This document shows positions 32,002 through 40,435 of a stretch of 64,000 nt of DNA, one piece after another. The notes beneath the pieces were generated by a model. It saw only the letters and a program-made list of their open reading frames with translations, had not been told where the DNA came from and made no database searches. The position numbers and the translations under genes were made by a program. Source of the DNA: Rhodanobacter denitrificans (GTDB taxonomy: Bacteria; Pseudomonadota; Gammaproteobacteria; Xanthomonadales; Rhodanobacteraceae); NCBI RefSeq assembly GCF_003335105.1, contig NZ_QFWQ01000011.1, positions 62,001 through 126,000 on the forward strand, given 5' to 3'. Positions within the stretch are counted from its first letter, which is position 1; each line of letters begins with the position of its first letter.

Positions 32002-32102
32002 CCTCCCCTGCATCGCAGGGGAGGGTTGGGGAGGGGTGCTCTTGATCTCTGCGCGACCCTGCGCAACCCCCTCCCGACCTCCCCCTGCTGAGCAGGGGGA
32101 GG
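32002..32102. repeat. REPIN-like pair of inverted hairpins between emrA and emrB
   Basis: Two copies of one element in opposite orientation. The first has stem CCTCCCCTG/CAGGGGAGG (32002-32010 with 32016-32024) followed by GTTGGGGAGGGG. The second has stem CCTCCCCCTGC/GCAGGGGGAGG (32078-32088 with 32092-32102) preceded by the complementary CCCCTCCCGA. Paired REP sequences of this type are mobilised in trans by RAYT transposases in related bacteria; no RAYT gene is visible here. Confidence 0.75.
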
Positions 32103-32133
32103 TGCAATTCAGCCCCATCACCGACTGATCCCG

Positions 32134-33660
32134 ATGACCACCGAATTCCGCCCGCCCAACCTGGCACTGAGCACGATCGGCCTGTCGCTGGCCACGTTCA
32201 TGCAGGTGCTGGACACCACCATCGCGAACGTGTCGCTGCCGACCATCGCCGGCAACCTCGGCGTCAGCAACAACCAGAGCACCTGGGTGATCACCTCGTT
32301 CGCGGTGAGCATGGCGATCGCGCTGCCGCTGACCGGCTTCCTCAGCCGCCGCTTCGGCGAGGTGCGGCTGTTCACCGCCTGCACGCTGCTGTTCGCACTG
32401 ACCTCGTTCCTGTGCGGCGTGTCGCAGAGCATGGGCATGCTGATCCTGTTCCGCGCGCTGCAGGGCGCGGTGGCCGGGCCGATGTACCCGATCACGCAGA
32501 GCCTGCTGATCGGCATCTATCCGCCGGCCAAGCGCGGCATGGCGCTGGCGCTGCTGGCGATGGTGACGGTGGTGGCGCCGATCGCCGGCCCGATCCTCGG
32601 CGGCTGGATCACCGACAACTACTCGTGGCCGTGGATCTTCTTCATCAACGTGCCGATCGGCATCTTCGCCAGCATGGTGGTGGCCAACCAGCTGCGCGCG
32701 AAAGTGGAGAAGACCGAACGGCCGAAGGTCGACTACGTCGGCCTGATCAGCCTGATCATCGGCGTGGGCGCACTGCAGATCGTGCTGGACAAGGGCAACG
32801 ACGAGGACTGGTTCAACTCCACCTTCATCATCGTCACCAGCATCGTCTCGGCGATCGGCATCGCGGTGTTCCTGATCTGGGAGCTGACCGACAAGGATCC
32901 GATCGTCGACCTGCGCCTGTTCCGCCACCGCAACTTCACCGCCGGCACCATCGCGCTGATCCTGGCCTACGCCGCGTTCTTCGCCATCGGCCTGCTGGTG
33001 CCGCTGTGGCTGCAGCGCAACCTCGGCTACACCTCCACCTGGGCCGGCTTCGCCACCGCGCCGATCGGCGTGCTGCCGGTGCTGCTGACCTTCTTCGTGG
33101 GCAAGTACGCCACCCGCTTCGACCTGCGCACGCTGGCCTCGATCGCGTTCGTGGTGATGGCCGGCACCTGTTTCATGCGCTCGGACTTCTTCATCGGCAT
33201 CGACTTCTACCACGTGGCGATGGTGCAGCTGTGGCAGGGCCTGGGCGTGGCGCTGTTCTTCATGCCGGTGCTGACCATACTGCTGTCGGACCTGCAGCAG
33301 AACGAGATCGCGTCCGGCTCCGGCCTGGCCACCTTCCTGCGCACGCTGGGCGGCAGCTTCTCCGCCTCGCTCACCACCTTGCTGTGGGAGCGCCGCGCGG
33401 TGATCCACCACGAGCAGCTGACCGAGCACATCACCGCCTACAGCCCGACCACGCAGGCCGCGATGCACCAGATCGGCCAGGGCAACCAGGAGGCTGCTGC
33501 CGGCGTGCTCAACGACATGATCACCCAGCAGGCCTACCAGATCTCGTTCAACGAGGTGTTCCACGCGCTGGGCTGGATCTTCCTGGCGCTGGTGCTGGTG
33601 ATCTGGCTGGCCAGGCCGCCGTTTACGCCGAAGGCCAGACCGGCCGCCGGCGGCCACTGA
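32134..33660 (+). CDS. emrB: EmrB-like DHA2 multidrug exporter
   Basis: A 508-residue, 14-helix major facilitator of the DHA2 family. It carries the family motif C (AIAGPILGGWI, about residues 149-159), the N-terminal LDTTIANVSLPTIAGNLGVS region and motif A-like FLSRRFGEVRLF. With the EmrA-like adaptor and the outer-membrane lipoprotein it would form a tripartite proton-driven pump for hydrophobic toxins, as in EmrAB-TolC. The operon ends shortly after at a strong terminator (33681-33716). Confidence 0.92.
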   Translation: MTTEFRPPNLALSTIGLSLATFMQVLDTTIANVSLPTIAGNLGVSNNQSTWVITSFAVSMAIALPLTGFLSRRFGEVRLFTACTLLFALTSFLCGVSQSMGMLILFRALQGAVAGPMYPITQSLLIGIYPPAKRGMALALLAMVTVVAPIAGPILGGWITDNYSWPWIFFINVPIGIFASMVVANQLRAKVEKTERPKVDYVGLISLIIGVGALQIVLDKGNDEDWFNSTFIIVTSIVSAIGIAVFLIWELTDKDPIVDLRLFRHRNFTAGTIALILAYAAFFAIGLLVPLWLQRNLGYTSTWAGFATAPIGVLPVLLTFFVGKYATRFDLRTLASIAFVVMAGTCFMRSDFFIGIDFYHVAMVQLWQGLGVALFFMPVLTILLSDLQQNEIASGSGLATFLRTLGGSFSASLTTLLWERRAVIHHEQLTEHITAYSPTTQAAMHQIGQGNQEAAAGVLNDMITQQAYQISFNEVFHALGWIFLALVLVIWLARPPFTPKARPAAGGH

Positions 33661-33680
33661 AACCGGCGGCAATCACCGGA

Positions 33681-33716
33681 ACGAGCACGGCCCCGAACGG
33701 GGCCGTGCTCGTTTCT
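33681..33716 (+). terminator. Rho-independent terminator of the MarR-efflux operon
   Basis: A perfect 14-bp stem (33681-33694 with 33699-33712), a GAAC tetraloop and a TTTCT tail, 21 bp after the emrB stop codon. Confidence 0.92.
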
Positions 33717-33734
33717 ACGACCGGCACGCGCCAG

Positions 33735-34253
33735 TCAGATGTCGAAGGCGACGCCGACCAGCGCCATCGTCTCGCCGGCGTTCGGGCGATGCAGGCTGCC
33801 ATTGGAAACGTGCCGGATCGCCACGCTGAAATGCTTCGCCTGCCAGCCCAGCGTGCTGACGAACTGGTAGTGGCTGGACAGCGCGTAGGTGACGTGGTTG
33901 GTGGCGGCTAGCTGCTCGCTGAAGAACAGCGGCTGGTACCAGTCGCCGGTGCCGCCCAGGTGGAAGCGTGCACCGGCGGCAAGCAGCGCGACCGAATCGC
34001 GGGTGGTGTAACGGCTGTCGGTCGCCACGTGGCGGCCGTCGATCCAGCCGAGCGAAACGTCCGGCGACCAGGTGAAGCGGGTCTGGCCGAGCGGCTGCGG
34101 CGCGAATACCGCCTCGACGAAGGCGGCGTTCGTGCCGTGACTGTCCATGTAGCTGCGGCCGGCCTGTACTTCGAACCGGGTGGCAGCCGCCGGCAACGCG
34201 GCGGTGGCCAGGGCGAGGATGATGGTGCTGCGGATCAGATGACGTAGGGACAT
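33735..34253 (-). CDS. pagL: PagL-like lipid A 3-O-deacylase
   Basis: A 172-residue outer-membrane protein with a signal peptide (about residues 1-25, ending PAAATRF) and alternating beta-strand character. The C-terminal segment AIRHVSNGSLHRPNAGET carries the PagL catalytic arrangement: H148, S150 two residues later, and an acidic E161. PagL removes the 3-O acyl chain from lipid A in the outer membrane, lowering its inflammatory potential and altering permeability. It ends with an outer-membrane-type Phe (FDI). The start with GAGG at 8 nt was preferred over an ATG 27 nt upstream. It stands alone between two terminators. Confidence 0.85.
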   Translation of the reverse strand: MSLRHLIRSTIILALATAALPAAATRFEVQAGRSYMDSHGTNAAFVEAVFAPQPLGQTRFTWSPDVSLGWIDGRHVATDSRYTTRDSVALLAAGARFHLGGTGDWYQPLFFSEQLAATNHVTYALSSHYQFVSTLGWQAKHFSVAIRHVSNGSLHRPNAGETMALVGVAFDI

Positions 34254-34372
34254 GCGGAGGACCTCGGGGCAGGTGGTCATTTATTGCACCGCATAGTTTA
34301 CGAAATAAAACCCGTGGCGAGGAGTGCGCCGACGGGTCGATTCCGGCAACGGATTGTTGCGCTGGCGATGTA

Positions 34373-34397
34373 AAAACCCCGGCACGACGGCCGGGGT
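34373..34397 (-). terminator. Rho-independent terminator after the M16 pair
   Basis: On the minus strand, a perfect 7-bp GC stem (34378-34384 with 34391-34397) is followed by five T residues, 24 bp past the stop codon of the second M16 gene. Confidence 0.88.
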
Positions 34398-34421
34398 CCG
34401 GGTACCGCCGAGGGCGGGGAA

Positions 34422-35894
34422 CTACTTGCCGGCCGCCGGTTGCAGGGTCTGGCTGTCCAGGTCCAGCGCGGTCGATTCCAACAGCGTGGCCTGCGGATGC
34501 GCCTGGCGGATCGCCGGGGCGAACTGCGCGGCATCGCCGACCACCACCACCGTGCCGGCGCCGGCATCCAGGTGCCTGCCCGCGTACTTCTCGATCTGCT
34601 TTGGCGTCACCGCCTGCACCCGGGCGATGTACTTGCCGACTTCGTCCAGCGGCACGCCGTACACCGCCAGCTCGCCGACCTGTTCGGCCAGCCCCGCGGT
34701 GGTCTCCAGACTGCGGCCGTAGCCGCCGATCAGGGTGGCCTTGCGCGCGGCCAGTTCGTCGGCGCCGACGCGGCTGTCGCCAAGACGCCTGAACTCGCCC
34801 AGCATCAGCTCGACCACCTGCGCCGCGGACGGGTTCTTGGTCTGCGCCGTGGCCAGCCACAGGCCGGTGTCGCGGCGCGGCATCAGGCTGCTGCCGGCAC
34901 CGTAGGAGAGGCCGCGCTTGATGCGGATTTCCTCGTTCAGCCGCGCCGAGTACGAGCCGCCCAGCACCGCGTTGGCGACCGTGCCCACGTAATAGTCGCC
35001 ATCGCCGCGCGGCGGCGCGGCATGCGCCGCGACCACGCCGGCTTGGCCGGCACCGCGCTGGTCGATCAGCAGGACCGCCGGCACGCGGCTGGCGGCCTTG
35101 CCCGCCGTGCGTACCGGCAGCGGCGTGGCCGGCTTTGGCCAGTCGCCGAAGCTGGCTTGTGCCAGCTGCTGCGCCTGCGCGGGGGTGATGTCGCCGGCCA
35201 GGATCAGGATCGCGTTGTCCGGCCGGTACAGCGCCGCATGCAGCCGCAGCACGTCGGCGCGGCCGATCCGCGCGAGCGAAGCCGGCGTGCCGCCGCGCGA
35301 ATGGCCATACGCGCCTTCGCCGAACACGCCGCGGGCGGCCGCCAGCGAGGCCAGCGCGGCGGGCCGGCTGAGACTGAGGCGCAGATCGTCGAGCGCCTGC
35401 GTGCGGGCGCGCTCCAGCTCGGCCGGCGCGAAATCCGGCCGGCGCACCACCTCGGCCAGCAGGCCCAGCGCCTGCGGCAGCTTCGGCGTGGTCACGGTGA
35501 TGCCGATCGCGCTTTCGTCCCAGCCGGCGGCGGCATCCAGCGAGCCGCCCAGCGCCTCGGCGGCGGCGGCAATCTGCGGCGCGCCCTTGCCGGCGGCGCC
35601 CTTGCTCAGCAGGTTCGCGGTGAGATCGGCCAGGCCCGCCAGCAGCGGCGGATCCATCTCGCCGCCACTGCGCACGATCAGCTGCGCGGTGACCAGCGGC
35701 AGGCCGGCGCGGCGCACGCTGACCACCTGCAGGCCGTTCGCCAGCGTCTGCGTCGACGGCGTGGGCACGCTCAAATGTAGCGCCGGGCCGGGCACGGGCG
35801 GCGTGGCGGGGAAGTCGGCGGCCGGCACGTTGCCAGCGGCGATCATGGCGGCCGTAAAGACGGCCAAACGGCAGGCGTGGATCCGGCGGCTCAT
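34422..35894 (-). CDS. M16-family protein lacking the zinc motif (inactive partner)
   Basis: A 490-residue exported M16 (insulinase) family protein with signal peptide. The usual HXXEH zinc site is replaced by LAGLADLTANLLSKGA, so it should not be catalytically active. It keeps the C-terminal family signature LNEEIRIKRGLSYGAGSSL with the conserved Arg/Tyr pair of the second M16 domain. In M16B systems an active subunit pairs with such a degenerate subunit to form the peptide chamber. Its start overlaps the stop of the active partner by four bases (ATGA), which supports a heterodimer. The Pro-rich N terminus after the signal is a linker. Confidence 0.9.
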   Translation of the reverse strand: MSRRIHACRLAVFTAAMIAAGNVPAADFPATPPVPGPALHLSVPTPSTQTLANGLQVVSVRRAGLPLVTAQLIVRSGGEMDPPLLAGLADLTANLLSKGAAGKGAPQIAAAAEALGGSLDAAAGWDESAIGITVTTPKLPQALGLLAEVVRRPDFAPAELERARTQALDDLRLSLSRPAALASLAAARGVFGEGAYGHSRGGTPASLARIGRADVLRLHAALYRPDNAILILAGDITPAQAQQLAQASFGDWPKPATPLPVRTAGKAASRVPAVLLIDQRGAGQAGVVAAHAAPPRGDGDYYVGTVANAVLGGSYSARLNEEIRIKRGLSYGAGSSLMPRRDTGLWLATAQTKNPSAAQVVELMLGEFRRLGDSRVGADELAARKATLIGGYGRSLETTAGLAEQVGELAVYGVPLDEVGKYIARVQAVTPKQIEKYAGRHLDAGAGTVVVVGDAAQFAPAIRQAHPQATLLESTALDLDSQTLQPAAGK

Positions 35895-37273
35895 TTCGCT
35901 ACTCCCGATGTCGTCGTGCCCTTGGCGGCCTGCGGCAGGTAGTCGATGGTGACGCTGTGCGCGCCGGTCACGTATTTCTGCAGCACCCGGTGCACGTCCT
36001 TTTCGGTGACTTTCTGCAACGCGGTCAGGTCGGTGTTGACGTGTTCCGGGCCGCCGTCGATCAGCGCCGCCTGGCCCAGCGCAAACGCCAGGCCCTGCGC
36101 GGTCTGCCGTTGCTTCAGCTCGCCGGTCAGCAGCTGGGTCTTCACCTTGTCCAGCTCGGCGGCGGGGATCGGCTGGGTCGCCAGCCAGATGATTTCCTCG
36201 TGCAGCAGCTTCTCCGCCTCGGCCGGCTGGTGCCCGCTGGCGAGGATCGCGTAGGCGGTGAACAGGCCCGGGCCGACCCGGCCGTCGGCATCGGCGCCGA
36301 CCCGCTGGGCGACCTGGTGGCGATACACCAGCGACTGGTACAGCCGCGAGGAGTCGCCCTGCGAGAGCAGCGCGGCGGCCACCTGCAGCGGAATGCTGTC
36401 GGCCGTGTCGGACGCCGACGGCAGCAGCCAGGTGACCGCCACCGCGGGTAGCGGCGCGGTCTCGCTGGTGACGGTGTAGCGCAGGTTCTTCCTGCGCTGC
36501 GGTTCCTTTGCGGTGACCTGCGGGATCGGCGCGGCCGGCTTCGGGATCCAGCCGAAGTACTGGTCGACCCAGGCATCGAGCTGCTTCGGGTCGAAATCGC
36601 CGGCGACGATGAGGGTGGCGTTGTCCGGGCGGTAAAAGGTTTTGTGGAATGCGATCACGTCCGGCAGCGTCGCCGCATCCAGGTCTTCAATGCTGCCGAT
36701 GGTCGGGCGCTTGTAGGGATGCACCGTGTACGAGTGCGGGTCGATCGCGTTGAACAGCTTGCCGTACGGGTTGGCCAGCACGCTCTGGCGGTACTCCTCC
36801 TGCACCACCGCGCGCTCGGACTTGAAGTTCGCCTCGTCCACGTTGAGGTTGGACAGCCGCTCCGCCTCGGCCCACAGCAGGGTCTGCAGGTGGTTGCTCG
36901 GCACCACCTCGAAATAGTTGGTCACGTCGTCGCCGGTGGAGGCGTTGTTGGCGCCACCCACGTCCTCGGTGAGCCGGTCGAACTGCTCGGCATGCATGTG
37001 CTTCGTGCTCTTGAACATCAGGTGCTCGAACAGGTGCGCGAAGCCGGAGCGTCCCTGCGGATCGTCCTTGGAGCCGACGTGGTACCACATCTGCACCGCC
37101 ACGTTCGGGCTGGCGTGATCCTCCACGCTGAGCACCTGCAGACCGTTCGGCAGGGTGCGCTGGTGGTATGGGATCGGCGGGATGGTCAGCTCGGCCGCCG
37201 CCACGGGCGGGGTTGCCAGCGCGGTGGCGAGGAGGGTAACGGTGGCCAGCAAGGCGGCCGGGCGCAGTCGCAT
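35891..37273 (-). CDS. M16-family zinc peptidase (active subunit)
   Basis: A 460-residue exported M16 peptidase. The signal peptide is about residues 1-27. The inverted zinc motif H80-L-F-E83-H84 lies in GFAHLFEHLMFKST, with the distal glutamate in VVQEEYRQS about 75 residues later. It should degrade short peptides in the periplasm. It is translationally coupled to a paralogue without the zinc motif. MRLRPAALL was chosen because the signal peptide begins there; the 13 extra residues of a longer frame are not export-like. Confidence 0.93.
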   Translation of the reverse strand: MRLRPAALLATVTLLATALATPPVAAAELTIPPIPYHQRTLPNGLQVLSVEDHASPNVAVQMWYHVGSKDDPQGRSGFAHLFEHLMFKSTKHMHAEQFDRLTEDVGGANNASTGDDVTNYFEVVPSNHLQTLLWAEAERLSNLNVDEANFKSERAVVQEEYRQSVLANPYGKLFNAIDPHSYTVHPYKRPTIGSIEDLDAATLPDVIAFHKTFYRPDNATLIVAGDFDPKQLDAWVDQYFGWIPKPAAPIPQVTAKEPQRRKNLRYTVTSETAPLPAVAVTWLLPSASDTADSIPLQVAAALLSQGDSSRLYQSLVYRHQVAQRVGADADGRVGPGLFTAYAILASGHQPAEAEKLLHEEIIWLATQPIPAAELDKVKTQLLTGELKQRQTAQGLAFALGQAALIDGGPEHVNTDLTALQKVTEKDVHRVLQKYVTGAHSVTIDYLPQAAKGTTTSGVAK

Positions 37274-37418
37274 GGGCTTCGTCCGTTCGGCGGAAAGACG
37301 CCACCATAGCAAGCCGGGCCGAGCTGCGCCCGCGGCATGCCGCCCTGCCCGTGCCTGGATGGCTGGCGCACCGCGCGATCTGCGATGATGGGCGACGCGA
37401 GCCTATGTCGGGGGTGGC

Positions 37419-38375
37419 ATGTTGCGGCGGATCAAGGACGTCTGGACGGGCTCGGAGCCTGTCGAATTCGCGAGCGCGTTCGGCATGGACGAATCCGTGG
37501 AGCGGCTGCGGGCCGCCACGCGCCGGTGGTCGTTTCCGTTCGCCACGCAGGAATGCGCTGCCGGCACGGTGAGGGAAAACCGCGTGTCGTTGCAGCGGGT
37601 CATTCCGATGGTCGGCAACTCGTTCAAGCCGTTCTTCATCGGCAGGTTCGAGCGACGGCAGGGCAAGGTGGTGCTGCGCGGCCGTTTCACCATGATGCTG
37701 TTGGTGAAAGTATTCATGGCGTTCTGGTTTGGCATGCTTGCGCTGTTCGCGGTGGCCGGCTCGGTGGCCGCCACGGCATCGCCGAAGGCCGTCATGTTCC
37801 CGCTGGCGGCCGTCGGCATGATGGGCTTCGGCGTCGGGCTGACGGCGCTGGGCCGGTGGTTTTCCCGGAACGACCCTGCCTGGCTCACTGATGTCATATG
37901 CACCGCGCTGCGGGCGCCATCGGACACCACCGCGCCAGGCCGGAACGCGGCTACTGCCGGCCATGCAGCGACAGGCAAGACACCCGCCTTCATCTACGCG
38001 ATGACCGGGCTGTTTGTTCTGTTCGGGCTCCTGGGCCTTGTTTCGGCGATCACCGGCATCCAGACCTATCGCGGCGGCCTCGGCGGATCCGTGATCACGC
38101 ACTATGCGAACGATACGCTGCGCATGGTCGCCGGGGCTGGTTCCATCGCGATGCTCCTCGTCGCCTATGGCATCTATCGCCGGATGCTGTTCGCCTGGAG
38201 GGCAGGCTTCGTGCTGCTTGCGGCAAGCATGGCCTACTCGGTCATCGACCCGTTCGTACGCACCGACCTCGGAGATGCGCGCGTACCGGCGCTCGCGTTC
38301 GGCGGATTTTCCGTGGTGATCGGCGTGTTCTGGGCACGCTGGTGGCATGCACAGCGCGACCACTTCCACGATTGA
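37419..38375 (+). CDS. Unknown multi-pass membrane protein
   Basis: A 318-residue protein of no recognised family. Residues ~1-85 are soluble and basic. They are followed by at least five hydrophobic helices (about 91-115, 120-142, 190-213, 240-260, 266-285), with a final helix near 290-308 and a His/Asp-rich end. A hydrophilic loop (~150-185) contains Ala/Thr-rich sequence. The ATG has only a G-rich stretch upstream. It faces away from the M16 pair and is followed by an MFS exporter about 86 bp downstream. Function unknown. Confidence 0.7.
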   Translation: MLRRIKDVWTGSEPVEFASAFGMDESVERLRAATRRWSFPFATQECAAGTVRENRVSLQRVIPMVGNSFKPFFIGRFERRQGKVVLRGRFTMMLLVKVFMAFWFGMLALFAVAGSVAATASPKAVMFPLAAVGMMGFGVGLTALGRWFSRNDPAWLTDVICTALRAPSDTTAPGRNAATAGHAATGKTPAFIYAMTGLFVLFGLLGLVSAITGIQTYRGGLGGSVITHYANDTLRMVAGAGSIAMLLVAYGIYRRMLFAWRAGFVLLAASMAYSVIDPFVRTDLGDARVPALAFGGFSVVIGVFWARWWHAQRDHFHD

Positions 38376-38461
38376 CGAAGCAGCCCGGAACGCGAAGCGC
38401 ACGATAAACCCAGCGAAGCGCCGCAGCGGCGCTGCTCCCGCCACTCATCGAGAGATTTCCA

Positions 38462-39754
38462 ATGTCCACCGCACCCCGACCGTCGCTATTCGCCAACCAC
38501 AACTTCACCCTGCTGTTCGGCGGCAGCACGATTTCGGCCATTGGCGACCAGTTCACCCTGGTGGCCTTGCCGTGGCTGGTGCTGAAGCTCACCGGCGATC
38601 CGGCCGCGCTCGGCCTGGTGCTGGCCGCGATGGCGCTGCCGCGTGCCGCGTTCATGCTGATCGGCGGCGCGGTGGTGGACCGCATGTCGCCGCGGCGGGT
38701 GCTGCTCGGCGCGCGCGCGGTCAACGCGCTGCTGGTCAGCCTGCTGGCCGTGCTGGTGCTGGCCGGGGCGATCGGGATGGGCATGGTCTATGCACTCGCG
38801 CTGGGCATCGGCCTGTCCACCGCGTTCGCCTACCCGGCGGGCTCGGCGATCCTGCCGCAACTGATCCCGCCGCAGCAGCTGCAGCCGGCCAACGCGCTGT
38901 TCATGGGCATGCGCCAGCTGAGCATGATCGTCGGCCCGGCAATCGCCGGCCTGCTGATCAGCGTCGGCGCGCACGGAGGTCGCGGCAACGGCGTGACCGA
39001 TGCCTCCGGGCTCGGGCTCGCGTTCGGCATCGATGCGGTGAGCTTCCTGTTCTCGCTGGGCTCGCTGATGCTGATCCGCATCCACAGCGACCGCCACCCG
39101 AAGGCGCCGGTCGGCGGGGTGCTGGCGAACGTCGCCAGCGGTATCCGCAACGTCTGGGCCGACCTGCCGCTGCGCGCGTTCATCCTCTACGCCGCCGTGG
39201 TGTCGGTGTTCGTGGGCGGCCCGATCCAGGTCGGCCTGCCGGTGCTGGCCGATACCCGGCTGAACCTGGGCGCCGCGTCGCTGGGCATCCTGATGACTGC
39301 CAACGGCGGCGGCATGCTGCTGGGCAGCGCCCTCTCCGGCGTCGCCACCCGCCTGGTGCGCGGCCGGCTCGGCCTGATGGTGCTGGGCATCGACAGCCTC
39401 GCCGGGCTGGCGCTGGCCACGCTGGCGCTGGTGCACTCGACCTTCGCCGGCGCCGTGCTGCTGGCCTGCACCGGCATGCTCGCCGGCATCGCGCAGATCG
39501 CCATCGTCAGCTGGATCCAGCGCCGCGTGGCGCCGGAGATGATGGGCCGCACCATGAGCGTGCTGATGTTTACCTTCATGGGGCTGGGCCCGCTTTCCGC
39601 AGCGATCGCGGGGAGCCTGCTGAAGGCGATCTCGTTGCCGGAGCTGTTCGTGGGCGCCGGGCTGATGCTGACGGCGATTGCGCTTGGCTGCATGGGCAAC
39701 CCGGCGTTGCGCAGCATTGGTGCGGCGAAGCCCGACATCACGCTGGCGAGCTGA
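38462..39754 (+). CDS. MFS exporter (DHA3/EntS-like)
   Basis: A 430-residue, 12-helix major facilitator. The N terminus LFANHNFTLLFGGSTISAIGDQFTLVALPWLVLKLTG is the signature of the DHA3/MFS_3 exporter group (EntS and macrolide exporters). It also carries motif A-like GGAVVDRMSPRRVLLGARA. The substrate is unknown. GAGAG lies upstream of the ATG. The gene converges on the beta-propeller gene with a 45-bp gap. Confidence 0.85.
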   Translation: MSTAPRPSLFANHNFTLLFGGSTISAIGDQFTLVALPWLVLKLTGDPAALGLVLAAMALPRAAFMLIGGAVVDRMSPRRVLLGARAVNALLVSLLAVLVLAGAIGMGMVYALALGIGLSTAFAYPAGSAILPQLIPPQQLQPANALFMGMRQLSMIVGPAIAGLLISVGAHGGRGNGVTDASGLGLAFGIDAVSFLFSLGSLMLIRIHSDRHPKAPVGGVLANVASGIRNVWADLPLRAFILYAAVVSVFVGGPIQVGLPVLADTRLNLGAASLGILMTANGGGMLLGSALSGVATRLVRGRLGLMVLGIDSLAGLALATLALVHSTFAGAVLLACTGMLAGIAQIAIVSWIQRRVAPEMMGRTMSVLMFTFMGLGPLSAAIAGSLLKAISLPELFVGAGLMLTAIALGCMGNPALRSIGAAKPDITLAS

Positions 39755-39799
39755 AGCAGCCGGCGCCCTGCACCGCCGCTTCCCGTTCGGGCAACCGGC

Positions 39800-40426
39800 T
39801 CAGCAGCGGCGCACGGCCCGCAGCTTTCCGCTCATCCCGCCGCCGCAGAAAAACAGCCCGTCGCCGCCGGCATCGAGCCCCGACACGCCGGTGCCTGGCG
39901 GCATCTCCAGCGCTTCCAGGACTTCGCCGGTGTCGGCGTCGATGCGCCTCAGCTCGCTCGTCTCGCCTTCCCAGATGCCGTGCCAGAGCTCGCCGTCGGC
40001 CCAGCTGACGCCGGTGACGAAGCGGCTGGATTCGATGGTGCGCAGTACCGCGCCCGTCTGCGGATCGACCTGGTGGATCTTGCGCTCGCGGTACTGCCCC
40101 ACCCACAGCGTCCCTTCGGCCCAGGCCAGTCCCGAGTCGCCGCCGTCGCCGGGCGCGGGGATGGTGGCGAGTATGCGGCCGCTGGCGGGGTCGATCTTGC
40201 GGATGCTGCGCTCGGCGATCTGGAACAGGTGCCGGCCGTCGAAAGCCGTACCCGCTTCGGCGGTGATCTCGAGCGAACGCCGCATCGTTCCGTTGGCCGG
40301 GTCGATCGCGCACAGCCGCTCGCCAGTGGCCAGCCAGACGCTCTGGCCGTCGTAGCTCACCCCTCCCACCTTGTCGATGCCCGGCAAGGTGTATTCGCGG
40401 ACGATCTCGGCTTTGGCTCGTTTCAT
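39800..40426 (-). CDS. Beta-propeller protein (glutamine-cyclotransferase/Vgb-like)
   Basis: A 208-residue soluble protein built of repeated four-stranded units with the recurring pattern I(D/Q)xxxGxxLxxI and W(A/D)xGxLW (for example IDPASGRILATI, VDPQTGAVLRTIE, IDADTGEVLEALE). This is the pattern of five- to six-bladed propellers such as glutaminyl-peptide cyclotransferase-like and Vgb-like proteins. There is no signal peptide, and the C-terminal Cys-containing end closes the propeller. No catalytic residues can be assigned. An AGGAT site lies within the 9-bp gap after the regulator gene, so the two are co-transcribed. Confidence 0.7.
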   Translation of the reverse strand: MKRAKAEIVREYTLPGIDKVGGVSYDGQSVWLATGERLCAIDPANGTMRRSLEITAEAGTAFDGRHLFQIAERSIRKIDPASGRILATIPAPGDGGDSGLAWAEGTLWVGQYRERKIHQVDPQTGAVLRTIESSRFVTGVSWADGELWHGIWEGETSELRRIDADTGEVLEALEMPPGTGVSGLDAGGDGLFFCGGGMSGKLRAVRRC

Positions 40427-40435
40427 GTGGCCATC

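Noticed and set aside
32002-32102. CRISPR-like or terminator interpretation of the emrA-emrB spacer
   Set aside because: Only two copies in inverted orientation, no regular spacers and no T-run; better explained as a REP doublet.
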